Source: Bettongia penicillata ogilbyi (taxonomy: Eukaryota > Chordata > Mammalia > Diprotodontia > Potoroidae). Taken from it: 64,000 bases of DNA. Under the pieces are notes generated by a model, which was given only the letters and a program-made list of their open reading frames with translations, did no database searches and had not been told where the DNA came from. The position numbers were made by a program, and so were the translations under genes. The stretch is from assembly GCA_023548195.1 (NCBI GenBank), contig JAJHZJ010000221.1, positions 3,621,999 to 3,685,998 on the forward strand, given 5' to 3'. Below, piece by piece: positions 31,200-43,508 of this stretch; position 1 is the stretch's first letter; every line of letters starts with the position of its first letter.

Positions 31200-33900
31200 C
31201 TGGCTAACATTTCAACCTGAGAAAAATATAGGAAAGTATTTCCTACCCATTAAGACAATTTATTTAGTCCCAAGAAGGTCTGGGGGAACAAGCATAAATT
31301 AAAAGACCAGCAAGTGAACTTTATCCTGATTTTCACTGGGGAATATTTAACTCAGTTACCTTTTCTGAAACTAAAAGAACCATAAAGAAAGGAAAAAAAC
31401 TTAGAGATTGTTTAGAACAGAAGTTACCAATCTTTTTTTCTACTCCTGGCTCCCTTTGGCTTTAAATCAACCTTCTTGTTCATTATATTCAATATGAAAG
31501 GAAATAAATTCTTCAGTTTACCATGGTTATACACATAAGAAAACTCTTCCATTCCCCTTAATTACTGTCAAAGGAAACAAACTAGAGCTTATGTATACAT
31601 ATGTACGTAAATAAAATAAAGGGACTATTCATTAATGAAGTCCAGTTTAATTCAATAGGATCACATAGTGTTTTGCCAGATATTTCCTATACCCTCCTAA
31701 CAAGCTGCTCACATCTCCAGGAGCGATGCATGCCCCACATTGAGAACTCCTGATCTAGACCAAGGCTTTCTTTAAAGATACAAGAACATTGAGCTCCAAA
31801 AGATAAGATGACTTGGTAAAAAGTCCCATAGCTGGTTAGAGGAATAGCTAGGATGGGAATCCCATTGATCTGGCCCAGTTCGGTGTCCTTGCATCCCTGA
31901 GGGGCAATGTCTGTATTAAGAAACCAATGATAAAGATTCCTAGTCCCACCCACTAGGTGTTACCTCTGCCTAACAGGATTGAAAATTCCAGAAAAGCTTT
32001 GCTTAGAGAAAGAGTAAAGTCAAATAGATTCATTTAGGCATTCAGAAAAGGAAAGGGAGATGAAGGAACTAATGCAGTTAGCATTTATAGAGCAGACTGA
32101 CTTTGCCAAGAAGAAAATTTTACCACTTTCTCTTGAACTTCAGGAAAATCTGAATAGTAGTAGCTGGGTAACAAAAGAAAGGACTGAGAAAGGATATTAA
32201 CGATATTGCTAAAATAACTAGTTTTGACCACCAGAAGATTAACCAAATGGCAGAGTTTTAACTAGGATGGGGAGACTAGGGCTTTATTCCAGGGTGCAGA
32301 ATTTAAAGGGTACTGGCGGTACTCTCAGTCCATCAGCAGTATGGGAATAATACAAATTAGCATCTATTTAGTAGCAACAATAAGGGACTACCAGCAGACT
32401 GGGAGAGGAGAGGCTCAGTTAAGAACCTGCTCCTTATCAGCCCTTTAGTATTATTCCCCCATTAACTAAACATGAATTTTGTGGCCCTGGGTACAAAAAT
32501 TCTTAGTTATAGTTTTACCAGGGTGTCTTCTCCATTTACTAGTCTGTTGTTCTTATGAGTCAGAAGGAGTGTCGGGCAGAATTTGGATACCTCTGCACCA
32601 ATTTCAATTTTCATCTGACTCAGAAGGAATTAGGTAATGCATAGTAATGAGACTGTCCTACAGACAGAAGTCCATTCCTGAAACTTAATTTTTACATGTA
32701 AATCTTAAATAAATGACATTTGCAAGGGAACCAGCATTCCTACTATGTTCAAATAGACCCCTGGCCCTCTCAATGGAGGAGGTAGAAATATGAGAAAGAA
32801 GAGGGATTGCTAGCTCTGAACCATGGTGAGTAGAATTTATGGAGGCTGGGATGTGCATATAAATTGGTGGATTCCATTGATTAGCACACAATTTGTAGAT
32901 CTTATAGATTTATGACAGCTGAAAGGGAAATAGGAGAAAGAACATATCTTTTGTTTCATTGTTAATATGGAATCAACATGCATGGTAAGTGCTAGGTATA
33001 TGTGCATAAACATAATTTTAAATGTGATTCTGAATTTAGTGCACCTACCATAGGTAATCTCTCCATTGATTTGTGAATGCTTGGCTACACGTAAATCTGA
33101 TTAGCATAAATTTTCACAACTTACTTGCTTAGAAGGAAATGATTCACTTTGTTGCTTAAATACCTACTGCCCATTAATAACTTTTTTGAGTTCTTTGCAC
33201 ATGTGAGATGAAGGAGAATTACCTTACATTAGCATATATTTACTTATAGTTTGCATACTTTTTTTTTAAATACTTGGGAGGGGAGTGAGAGAGGACATTG
33301 AAGCAAATTGTAGGAAAGTAAAGGAGCTTTGTTGTAAAGAAAGAGCAAAGTGATCCTGGACTTGGACAACACTGCTCTGCTCTCTGGTCACCTTTAGGAT
33401 CTATTCAATCAGGCCCTCAGTGTTTACTGAGGTTCTATAGGGAGGCTAGCTAGGGACTCTTCCAACACTTCCTTAGTAGGTTTTTGGTTTAAATATTTCC
33501 AAGGGAGAACATACAGATGTTCTCTACTTTCATTCTGCTTTTCTTTGTTTTCCCACTACAGTCATTTCTTACTGAGTCTTTTCTGATTCTTACTAAGTAA
33601 AGTTCTTAGGTTTTAGAAGTTTCACTATTTACTTAATTGATAGAGACATTAATGTAGTTATTTTATAATATTCCTATTGTCAAGACTTCTCACCTCCATT
33701 GGTTAGGACTCTCTCAGGAGACCATGGTCATGAATTTGAACAGAAGAAAAAATATATAAACAGATCCCCTTAACCTTACTTGATCATCATGAAAATACAT
33801 ACTTGCCATTGCCCAATGAGATTGGAAGGCAGTGCAGATGGCAAAGCATAGCTTTTCCTTACAAAAAACAAGATGACTTCAAACTCACATACTATTTATA
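31200..33900. other. Largest repeat-poor block in the window
   Basis: Apart from a weak MIR-like piece near 31780-31870 (aagatgacttggtaaaaagt, catagctggttagagga), no repeat family is evident in about 2.7 kb. The 33000-33240 segment is A/T-rich with motifs such as gattagcataaattttcaca. No exon is supported. Confidence 0.4.
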
Positions 33901-33904
33901 GAGA

Positions 33905-34066
33905 ATTAGACCTCCCTCATTCTATTTCTGTTGTCATTGTATTAGTCCTTTCAAATCTTTTCACTTTTATAGACTCTATTCCCCTTGAGGGCAGGACTAT
34001 GACTTGTTCACCTTTGAATCTCTGACTACAACTAACTCACAGTATGCTTTTGGTAAAAATTTGCTG
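33905..34066 (+). repeat. L2 3' end relic
   Basis: attccccttgagggcaggac, tatgacttgttcacctttga and tttgctgaatgaacgg correspond to the L2 3' end. Confidence 0.7.
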
Positions 34067-34079
34067 AATGAACGGCCCT

Positions 34080-34885
34080 CTAGAAAATTAAAGACCTGGC
34101 AGGACCTTGGAGATCGTCTAGTCCAACCCATAACTAAAAAGAAATTTTTTTGTTACAATGTATCTCTGACAAGTGGTCATTTAGCTTCCTTTGAAGACTT
34201 CCAGTGATGAGAACCTAACTAACACTTAAGATAGTCCATTTCACTTTTGGTCAACTCAAATTATTAAGAAATTTTTCTTTATATCCCTTGACAAAAAAAC
34301 TCCCTCTTTGCTACTCTTTCTTCCATTGCTCTTAGTTAAGTTCTATGGAATCAAACTGAAATCAATCCAATTCTTCTTTCACAATACTTCTTTCAAATAC
34401 TTTTTAAAAATATGTTGGTAACTATTTAACAGTTGGCTCTCTAGGGGATAAATGGATTCACAACACACTTTAATCTTCATCATTAACATTTTCTCCATTA
34501 CTTTCTTAGACTAGATAAGCAACACAAGAATAAACCAAGTCCTGATTTGTAGCATTTGCTCATTTCTGAGGTGTAAATGCTCATGTTGAAAACTTCACCA
34601 TTAGCCTTAAAAAGCTGGTTCAAGTGGGCTTCTGCACACCCTTCCGTGTTGCTGTCACATGCCCCCCAAATCTCTTCTCCAGGCTAAATATCTCTAGTTC
34701 CTTCAAATGATATATGGCATAGTCTCATGAGACAGACTATTGTCATGCTCTTTCCTTATCCTGGTCACTCTCCTCTGGACACACATGATCTTGTCAGTGT
34801 TCTTACCAAAATGTAGAGGGAACCAAATACACTAGCCTAGATGTGGTCTGACCTGGGCAGACTATACTGGGATTGTGATAAGTAG
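34080..34885. repeat. CR1/L3-like LINE relic, interrupted
   Basis: Phrases tggagatcgtctagtccaac, ctctgacaagtggtcattta, gaagacttccagtgatgaga (34080-34435), then cttctccaggctaaatatct, ggtcactctcctctggacac and gatgtggtctgacctgggca (34650-34885). I know this order from an old CR1/L3-type repeat; the class is my best judgement. A different repeat (34440-34640) sits in the middle. Confidence 0.6.
34440..34640. repeat. Unclassified repeat, shared with 56885-57075
   Basis: Both copies share tcattaacattttctccatt-like, tgatttgtagcatttgctca / tgatttgtataacatttgcc, gtgtaaatgct and gaaaacttcacc / gaaaatttcacaa. Probably a miniature DNA transposon, but its ends are not clear. Confidence 0.5.
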
Positions 34886-35075
34886 GTCATAGATGAGAGC
34901 TGAAAAGGGCTTCAGCGATCATCTAATTCAGCCCCCTGAAATTTATAAATGAAGACCCTGAGAGGTTAATTTGCTTGCCCAATGTCACATAGCTAGTAAG
35001 TGGAAGAGGCAGAATTCCAATCCAGGTCCCATAACTCCAAATCCAGCACATTTTCCACTGTACCATGCAGTATCA
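34885..35075 (-). repeat. MIR-like SINE relic
   Basis: tcatagatgagagctgaaaa, ttgcttgcccaatgtcacat, agctagtaagtggaagaggc and ttttccactgtaccatgcag, reversed order. Confidence 0.75.
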
Positions 35076-35079
35076 CTTC

Positions 35080-35914
35080 TTATGTTTCTTCCTCAGTCCT
35101 TTCTTTTGTTACCCAGCTACTGCTGTTCAGACTCTCCTCAAGTTCAAAGGGAAATGGCAAAATTTTCCTCTTTGCAAAGTAATCTGATCTATAGTGTTAA
35201 CTGTGTTCCTTTGCTTCCCCCAACCACTCAGCTGTTCTGAATGCCCAAATGAGTCTATCTGACTTTACCGTTAATCAAGCAAAACTTATCTGGAATGTTC
35301 CATTCCTGAAACAGCAGAATAATATCACCTTACAAAGTAGTGAGAAGCAGTGGAAGATAAAACCATTTTAAAGATGGGTTGGTGAGAGAACAAACTAAGC
35401 CAAATCATTACAAGTACATTTCAGGATGAAAATGGAAAAACAAAAAACAAGAAAAATGGAAAGTATTTGCCATTTTTTAAAAAATTGATTTTTTTTTTTA
35501 CTATCAAGTCGATAGAACTACCATACTTTGACTCAAACATCACAGTGTTTGATGTGCTTACAGAGGATGTAGAAATGGCACCAAAGAGAACAAAAATGGG
35601 AGGGAAACCAGTCTGATTGGACCAAATGTACATAGAGGATATCTAGACTGGAAGGGACATAGTTATGAGAGCACTGATAGATCGTATGCAAAATATCTGA
35701 AAGAAGGGCAGACATCTATGGCATGAAAAAAATCTAGGTGACCAAAAGTACAACAGCTATCTACCTATGCACCTGTTTTCCTGACTATACAAAAAATTTA
35801 GCATTATCTAGACACACATTAAGGCATCCTTTATAAGGATATTAGTAAAGAACAGACAAGATTTTCTTATATAGTGTTCCATATTGGATCACATCTTTAT
35901 CATCATATAATTAC
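35080..35914. other. No recognisable feature
   Basis: A/T-rich intronic sequence; no family recognised and no supported exon. Confidence 0.4.
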
Positions 35915-36082
35915 CTAATCAGCAGTGCAACCCTGTGCAAGTCACTTAACCCTGTTTACCTCAGTTTCTCATTTGTAAAAAAAGGCTGGAGAAGGAAATG
36001 GGAAACCAGTGCAGTATCTTTGCCAAGAAAACACCAGATGAGGTCAGTCAGACACAATTGAAAAAATAACTGGACAACCACA
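35915..36082 (+). repeat. Marsupial tRNA-derived SINE, 5'-truncated
   Basis: ccctgtgcaagtcacttaac, gctggagaaggaaatgggaa and cttgccaagaaaacacca-like blocks (tttgccaagaaaacaccaga), ending near gtcagacacaattg. Confidence 0.9.
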
Positions 36083-36800
36083 ATTAACGAAGATATAGAG
36101 AACATAAGAAATGCCTGTGCTTGTTATTTGTTGGCAATGAGAAAGCACTTAATTCATTAGAACAAAATACCGCTTTAAAGGTTCTTGTGAAAGAAAAACA
36201 ATCTACTCTTAACATTTTAGCAACGTCTACAAAGTATACCTTATATAAATTAGTGTTCTAATATTCTACTTGGGGAAAGAGAATTCCTTTTACTAAATCA
36301 GAAAAGCCCTCCTTCCTCAAGCAGTTCCTAACTTAAATTGGATAATAACCATGAAACAAAAGATGAAGCAATTTCAGAAATATAGAGCTCATTGTTAATG
36401 TAGGTATTAAATTAGAGATGTCTTTCCAGAAAACTGTACTCCAAGTAGGGGAGGGGGTTGGGGTGATGGGAGGGAAGAGCACATCTCCTTTTGATTTGCT
36501 TAAGAAAAGGACATTCTCAGTCTGGTCACCAATAAATTCTCTCTATTGATCTGTCATCATAGGGAATTAAGATCACTCCTAAAATTGATTAAGTTTTCTA
36601 TTCACAAGAGAATGATTTTTGTCTTTCTCATTCAAGGGATACTGCATAAGAGAGACACTAAGCAACATTAATTCTTAATTTTGCTAAGATAATTAAAGCT
36701 TCTATACTATAAGATTCCACATTTTCTTCCAACAAGGTATCCTTCTTCTCAACATCAGAATCATCCAAGATTTGTCGTAAGAAATAACAATGGAGCAAGA
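36083..36800. other. No recognisable feature
   Basis: A/T-rich, with a G-rich patch at 36450-36475; no repeat family or exon recognised. Confidence 0.4.
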
Positions 36801-36930
36801 GTTCTTACTATGGTCCACAGATAGAGATTTCAGTGGATTCTGTGAACTTGTGAGGGAAAAATTACTTTATCATTACTTTCACTAACCTAAATGAAATTTA
36901 CTTTTTCCCTTAATTTTGAATATATGCAAC
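36801..36930 (+). mobile_element. hAT-type miniature transposon fragment
   Basis: agttcttactatggtccaca, gatttcagtggattctgtga and acttgtgagggaaaaattac match the left half of the copy at 41235. Confidence 0.6.
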
Positions 36931-37721
36931 AAATTCCATCCCTTCCAGCTGTACCTATGGCTTTCTCACCAATAGAAATCATAATTTTTTTATGTCACAT
37001 TAAGGTTGTTGCAGATATCTTGAAATGTCATTCAAGCGTCCCATTATTTTGAAATTACTGGGTATAAGAGTGGTCACTAGATTGCATGACTGAAATCTTC
37101 CTGTCCACAGACACCTCTTTGGTGTCTGTAGCTGGCCACCTCTTTGGTCCCATGGTTTTGCCACACAACCAAAGGAGTCTATGACACAAAACAGTTAAGA
37201 TCCCCTAGAACAGTGGCAACCATGTTCAGTGATATTCAGACCATAGTCATCAGGCAAGTCATAAAATAGGGAGATACATGCTGGCAAGAACTGTTCACTA
37301 CTGCAATGCAGGAAATCTAGCAGCTCCAAGTTGGAATCCTTCAGATGCTCCTGTCTGTGCTGGTCTCATATCAAGCCTAGAGTCTGTAATTACTCATAAA
37401 AATTGACCAGACAATACCTTCTAATCCTAAGGCTATAATCCTATGATCCTATGCTCTAAAGAGGAAACACCAAGTGAATGAAGGGTACTTATTGTATAGA
37501 TTATGAAATGCCATTGGAGTGGCAACCTATGGAGCTTGTCGACCAACATGCATATCTACAGTAAACAGTATAAGTGAATAACAAATGGGGTCCAGAATTT
37601 AAAAATTGGTCAAAAGCACATTATATCACCTTAAGGAAATTATGAAGCTCCATGAATGATCTTCATCTTCTTCAAAAAACTCAAACCTATCTTTAAAATT
37701 TTTTTATTATTTGATTTTGCT
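36931..37721. other. No recognisable repeat; one perfect hairpin
   Basis: A 9-bp perfect stem with a 5-base loop lies at 37107-37129 (acagacacc, tcttt, ggtgtctgt). Nothing else is supportable. Confidence 0.4.
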
Positions 37722-39140
37722 TTAAAATCTATTCTTTTTTATGTTTAATAATATTTTAATTTATTCCATGGTTACATGTCAAGAAAATTTTTAGCATTTA
37801 TTTTTACAAGATTTTGAGTTCTAAATTTTCTCCCTTCCTCCTCTGAAAATGGTAGGCAAATTGATATAGTTTATAGATATGCTATTGTGTAAAAAAATAT
37901 TTTCACATTAGTTATAGTTGTGAAAGAAGAAACAGATTTTTAAAAATACCATGAGAAAGAATAAAGTAAGTGGGTAAAAATGCTTCTATCTGCATTGAGG
38001 GTTCATTAATTCCTTAAATGGATATGGATAGCATTTTCCTTTGTCAGTCCTTTGTACTTGTCATGTTGCTGAGAAGAGCTGAATCATTCTTAGCTGATCA
38101 TCACACAATATTGCTGATACTGTATACAATGTTTTCCTGTTCTGCTCATTTCACTTTGCATCAGGACTTTCCAGGATTTTTTGCAATCTGCCTTTTCATC
38201 ATTTCTTCTTGCACAGTAGCATTCCATCACATGCATATAACACAGCTTGTTCAGCCATTCCCCAGTTGATGCCTATCCCTTCAGTTTCTAGTATTGTACT
38301 GTCATGAGAAGGACTGCTATAATTATTTTTGCACATATAAGTCCTTTTTCCTTTTTTTTGATCTCTTTGGGATATAGATCTAGTAGTGGTATTGCTGGAT
38401 CAAAGGGTATGTGCATCTAGGTTGCCCTTTTAGCATAGTTCCAAATTATTCTCTAGAATGGCTAAATCAGTTCATAACTCCACCAACAGTACATTAGTGT
38501 ACCAATTTTCCCATGTCTTCTCTAACATCTATCAGTTTCCCTTTTTGTCATATTAACCAGTCTGATAGGTGTGAGGTGTATCTCTGAGTTGTTGTAATTT
38601 CCATTTCTCTAAACAAAAATTATTTAGAGCACTTCATATACCTCTAGATAACTTTGATTTCTTCATCTGAAAACTATCTATTCATCCCCTTTGATCATTC
38701 ATCAATAGGGGCGTGACTTGTACTCCTACAAATTTGACTCCCTTCTCTATATATTTGAGAAATGAGGCCTTTATCAGAGATAATTGCTATAAAGACTATT
38801 TCCTTCTGATTTCTTTCTTATCTTGTTTGCCTGGGTTTTATTTGTACAAAAGCTTTTAAAATTTAACATAATCAAAGTTATCTATTTAGCATTTTGTAAA
38901 GCTCTCTATCTCTTGTTTGGTCACGAATTTTCCTCCTCCCTGCAGATCTGACAGATAGACTATTCCTTGCTCTTCTAATTTGCTTATGGTGTCACCTTTA
39001 TGGCTAAATCATGCACCCATTTTGACCTTATCTTGGTATATGGTGTGAGATGTTGGTCTATACCTAGTTTGTGTCCCATTGTTTTCCAGTTTTCCCAGCA
39101 GTTTTTGTCAAATAGTGAGTTCTTATCACAACCTTCTTTT
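37722..39140 (-). mobile_element. 5'-truncated L1 (ORF2 C-terminus and 3' region)
   Basis: The 3' region blocks (gatagcattttcctttgtca, tcaggactttccaggatttt, gtattgctggatcaaaggg, ccaccaacagtacattagtg) are followed, toward 39140, by the ORF2 C-terminal coding complement (tgtttgcctgggttttattt, gttttccagttttcccagca). The insertion was truncated inside ORF2. Confidence 0.85.
38830..39140 (-). pseudogene. L1 ORF2 C-terminal fragment
   Basis: The minus strand carries the complement of gttttccagttttcccagca and catgcacccattttgacctt, which I recognise as the last part of L1 ORF2 before the 3' UTR. The frame is broken by stops and shifts; the reverse transcriptase is absent. Confidence 0.6.
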
Positions 39141-39578
39141 TAATATCAATGGTCTATGTGTACTCTTTGTGCCTAGGGGATAGGAATCACAACAATCTCC
39201 AAAGAAGTGAAAATGAATTTTACATAAAGAACAATGTTTAGCCATTTAGATAGATGGGAACAGGCTGCAAAATCTGGTAAAGGAAAAACCTCAGAGAACA
39301 TGAGTAAAAACTGACATTGGGGAGATTTACATAGAGCAAAAGGATGGGCTACTTACCTGGTGAGAACAAGAATAACAGGTAATTAACCAAAGTATTCCAC
39401 TGGCATCGTTGCAATGTCAAGGAAAAGTTCGAAAAGTCACCAGGGTATAGGATATTGGGTGGAATCATTCCACCCAGTGGAACCCCTTATAAGAGGACAT
39501 GGACAAGTCATATGAGCATAGATAAGTTACAATCTGTATTATTAGAAGGGATATTCAAATCAATAAAGTCCCCAGTCC
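39141..39578. other. No recognisable feature
   Basis: About 440 bp of non-repetitive intronic sequence. Confidence 0.4.
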
Positions 39579-39775
39579 TTTTTTTTTTGGCAAAGATACT
39601 AGAATGGTTTGCCATTTCCTTATCTAGCTTATTTTACAGATGAGGAAACTGAAGCAAATTGGGTTAAATGGTTTGCCTAGGGTCAGATAACCAGTAAATG
39701 TCTGAGGTTCGATTTGAACTCAGATTTTCCTAGCTCTGGCCCCAAGACTCTATCCACTGTGCCACCTAATTGCCC
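39579..39775 (-). repeat. Marsupial tRNA-derived SINE
   Basis: ttggcaaagatactagaatg, cagatgaggaaactgaagca, tttgaactcagattttccta and ccactgtgccacctaattgc, reversed. Confidence 0.95.
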
Positions 39776-40480
39776 TAAGTGTGTATAAAGAACCTATTAT
39801 GAAGGAGACATGGTACCAAGGCCTGGGAACTCACAGAGAAAAAATAAGATAAAATTTACATTATTAATACATACTATGAATAAGACAAAAAGAGTAGCAA
39901 CCCTTCATTTTTTTAAAGCTTTCTTGTACATAGATCCTAATATACCTTAGAGCAATCACAGTAGCCTTCCCAGAGATGGCACAAAGTGTAGTCACTGAAC
40001 TTGTACTTTAAATACTGAAATGGGAACCAAATTGACAGCAGTGATCTAGGTAATCAGAATGTAGCCTGCACTGTTCCCTTCCCTTCTGGTGCACAGGAAC
40101 TCCTGTAATGAATTTCAAAGGAAGGCTTTACAAACTGAGGCAGGTTCCAATACTACGTATTAGCTCCAGCAATTCTGGGGAATTCTGATTATTTTTCTTA
40201 GATTTGGATCAGACTGATAGGTATGAAGGTGAAGAAAGAAGCCCTTTCATCATCGTCTAAAGCAGAGCTGAGAAATAGCTTTGCTCTATAGTCTGCTTGA
40301 TGATGATGGCTTTTCAAGAAAAGATATTTCTAGGCTAACGACTCAGCATAATTAATGCAGATGCGCCAATCATCTACAATGCATTTGAGGAAGAAAAGAT
40401 TGAAACTGACAATGATGATGGTAGGAACTAGCAAAGTACCTGACTCAGTAAGCCCCAGCAAATATACTGCATAAATGCCA
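39776..40480. other. Mostly unrecognised
   Basis: The first 60 bases (39776-39840: gtgtataaagaacctattat gaag) resemble the start of the ancient repeat family. The remainder has no family. An exon-like acidic frame at 40360-40421 was considered and rejected. Confidence 0.4.
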
Positions 40481-40790
40481 TGCCCCCACGTCAACACTCC
40501 ATACCTTTGCTACTGCCTTTTAAATGGACTCCCTTTCACCAGTATCACTTTCCTCTGAGCCATCCATCCTGCAGACTGAGAAGCCAGGTTCATCCTCCAG
40601 AAATACCACTTTGATCATGTCAGTCTCCTGGTCAAAAACCTCTTATCACTCTCCATCACCTTTAGGGAAAATAGGCAACGATTAAAAGATAAAGTCAAAA
40701 CTTTATAGCCCAGCATTCAGATCTTACCTTCCACTTATATCCTACTCTTTATCTATATTAGTTCTCTCTTTCCTAGCCTACCCATTGTTC
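40481..40790 (+). repeat. L2 relic
   Basis: tttgatcatgtcagtctcct ggtc, ctcttatcactctccatcac and actttatagcccagcattca are the L2 order before its 3' end. Confidence 0.65.
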
Positions 40791-41085
40791 CCTGTTGGAG
40801 TGAATTTAATCAAATCAGCTGTAAATAAAGATACAGTTGTCTTAGTGAAAATAATAGTGAATTAAGACTATATATGCCCCACTAAAGTTTCAATCTGATG
40901 ACTCATTAAAGTTGAAAAGACTCTGAGTACAGGGTCAGTGATGGGCCTCACTAGAAGTTTATCCATCTTATAATGAATTCTTTCAGTCACAATAATTCAT
41001 GAGAAGCATCCATGAAGGAAATCAGCTATTCTTGATCTTTTCAAGCATAAGCTATCTCTGAAATAACAAAAACAATAATTTAGAT
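40791..41085. other. No recognised family
   Basis: Non-coding, A/T-rich; may be an old element but no known signature is visible. Confidence 0.35.
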
Positions 41086-41232
41086 CATAGATTCCAAGCT
41101 GAAAGGGACTTTTGGAGGTCATTTGGTCCAATCCCCTTATTCTACAAAAGTGGGCAGGGAAGACCAGGGAACTCACATGACTTGCCTGATGTCAAACCAG
41201 TGATAAAGTCAGGATTCAATGTACATTGTAGG
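41086..41232 (-). repeat. MIR-like relic
   Basis: tagattccaagctgaaaggg, aggtcatttggtccaatccc and aactcacatgacttgcctga, reversed SINE order. Confidence 0.6.
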
Positions 41233-41234
41233 AT

Positions 41235-41430
41235 CATAGATGGCAAGTAGAGGTTCTAACCTGGTCCACAGAAAGATTTCAGGGGGTCTGTGAATTTGTA
41301 TAAGAAAAATAAATTACTTGTTTTCACTGGAGTTTAGTTTTCTTTCTAATCCTATGTGTCTTATCTATTTAAAAACATTTTGACAAGAGATCTATAGTCT
41401 TAACCAGATTCTGTCTATGAGATTCTTGAC
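41235..41430 (+). mobile_element. hAT-type miniature transposon
   Basis: agaggttctaacctggtcca, gggggtctgtgaatttgtat, cttttctttctaatcctatg-like and ctatttaaaaacattttgac; same core as 24285 (reversed) and 50548. Confidence 0.65.
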
Positions 41431-41544
41431 AAACAAACAAGCTATCTTGATAACTCATGGTGATTTTGTGCTCTGCAAGCACAGAAATCTACACAGATAC
41501 AAAGTACCTTGAAAGTGATCTAGAGTGGATTCTTTTCTGTTCAG

Positions 41545-41745
41545 TTCCTCTTGCATCTAGAGCTAGATAGGACCTTAGGTATCATCAAGTCCAATACCCC
41601 CATTTTACAGATGAGGAAACTAAAGCCCAGAGAGGTGAAGTCACTTGCCCAAGGTCACACAAATTGTTAAGTGGAAGATCTGGGATTCAAATTAAGATTT
41701 AGTTAGAGAATTCTCATTCCCCTGCACCATATTGTCTCCCTATTA
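41545..41745 (-). repeat. MIR-like SINE relic
   Basis: gagctagataggaccttagg, ccattttacagatgaggaaa, cccagagaggtgaagtcact and ttgcccaaggtcacacaaat, reversed. Confidence 0.85.
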
Positions 41746-42055
41746 GAGCTTTTTAAAAATGAAAAAAAAAATCAGTAAAATTGTTTTATGTGAAGCTCAA
41801 CTACTATCTGAAATGTATTAGTGGATTTCATTTCAGACTTGTACTATTCTTTTTTTATGATATTGCCTGTTGATTTCAGCATCAATATGGACACAGTCTT
41901 TGAGTAACGCTTTTCCCATAGGAAACAAGACATTGCTTTCAGGACAGGATGACCTGACTTTCAAAAAAACCTTGCTGCTTATGCTAATGGGGCTCTCAGT
42001 CTACCATTAGTATTGGTCAGGAGCAGCAAGCTACAGCCTTATGGAAGTATTGCTG

Positions 42056-42056
<1 letters not shown>

Positions 42057-42107
<51 letters not shown>
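42057..42107. repeat. (CA)n microsatellite
   Basis: About 25 uninterrupted CA units, the longest pure dinucleotide tract in the window; likely polymorphic. Confidence 0.97.
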
Positions 42108-42110
<3 letters not shown>

Positions 42111-42574
42111 CCCTGACACTTCCCATGTTTAAGAATGCAAATCCAGTCTCATTTTAGTTTGATGGAATGAGTCTCCCACGGTTTGTCTTGACCTTGGAGC
42201 TCATGAAGTGACTTCAGAAACCAACAGAGAATTCAGAAGTTCATGAGCATCTGGAAAGTCACCATTACTCCAATGGAAGAAGTATGAAGACACATCCAGC
42301 AGGTGGCGATAACTCACAGAATTTGGGGGCTGATAGGATCTCTCATCACAACAGTTGAAATGGATGAGATGGGGGCTACGGAAAAAATACCCTGTGGGTG
42401 GGTGGGACTTTTGCATTTATTTGTTTGTTTATTATTATTAATGTTACTATTTTATTATAAATTATTATTTATATTATATATAACATGTAATTTTAAATAA
42501 TTATAAATTATGAACTATAGATAATTAAATTATTTAAATTGAGAAGGCTTCAAGCAATATGAAAGTAATTTTCA

Positions 42575-42675
42575 TATTTTATATACACATACAATGTATA
42601 TACACATGTATACATGTACGTACATACATATACATATATATGCATAACATTATAGATATGTGTGAAACATAGATA
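42575..42675. repeat. TA/CA/TG complex microsatellite
   Basis: Mixed atatacacatac, tgtatacatgtacgtacata and agatatagatatg units. Confidence 0.8.
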
Positions 42676-42689
42676 TAGATATGTTAAGA

Positions 42690-42830
42690 GTGCTAACCAT
42701 AGCATCTGAAGACCTAGCTGAGTTCTCATACTCACTACTAGCCTTGTGATCACGAATAAATTATTTAACTTCTCTGAGACTCAGTTTCCTAATATATAAA
42801 ATGAGAATATTTGTGTAACTGTAACTATCT
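42690..42830 (+). repeat. SINE/MIR relic, 3'-truncated
   Basis: tagcatctgaagacctagct, gagttctcatactcactact, ctgagactcagtttcctaat. It ends abruptly where the LTR-like block begins. Confidence 0.65.
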
Positions 42831-43508
42831 AATAGTTTGGGGTGGGGGGTCCCATCATCCCATCTCCATTTAACCGCTTAACAGTCAGATTAGATTTTAC
42901 AAAGGAATATTTACTTAGAAAGCATAGGAAGAACCGGCATACAAATATTCCATCTATTACATAGGGATATAATGTGATCCCCCACCTCTCAACTCCCTCA
43001 GTCTCTGGGGAGGGAAGAAGAATTAGGTTCACAGTTTAGCTCAGTTAGTTTATAGCATTAATCTCACCAAGTTCTAAGTCCAAAGCCTCCCATCCAGCCT
43101 TGTATCTGTGCACCTGGCTCCTCAGGACTTCCTTACTGGTCTGTCAACATCCAGCCTAGAATCTTGAGTTCTAAAGTCCCTGTGGCTTGAAGTCCTGATC
43201 CAGGGACTCTGTTACTTGCACCAACACAAACAAAATAAACCAAAACTCTAAGCCTGTTTCTCAGAGCCACAGGGCTTAAGAGGAAGGGAAGGTGGCCCTT
43301 AGCTAGATGCAAGAGGAACTGAACAGAAAAGTGTAAAAGCAAGATCCTGATATACACAAGAGGGCCTGCTGAATAGGTTCTTTGTTCTGATTTTCTAAAA
43401 GAAAAGCAATTTTTGAGGGTTAACAATCACATCAAACACATGTATCTTTCACTTAGTTCAGGAGAAAAAGTCAGTACCCTGAACTTCAGAGAAAATACAG
43501 AGAAACAA

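Noticed and set aside
40360..40421. Exon-like acidic frame (ADAPIIYNAFEEEKIETDND) between an AG and a GT
   Set aside because: There is no pyrimidine tract before the AG, the donor is weak, and it does not resemble the expected next part of EGFLAM or any protein I know.
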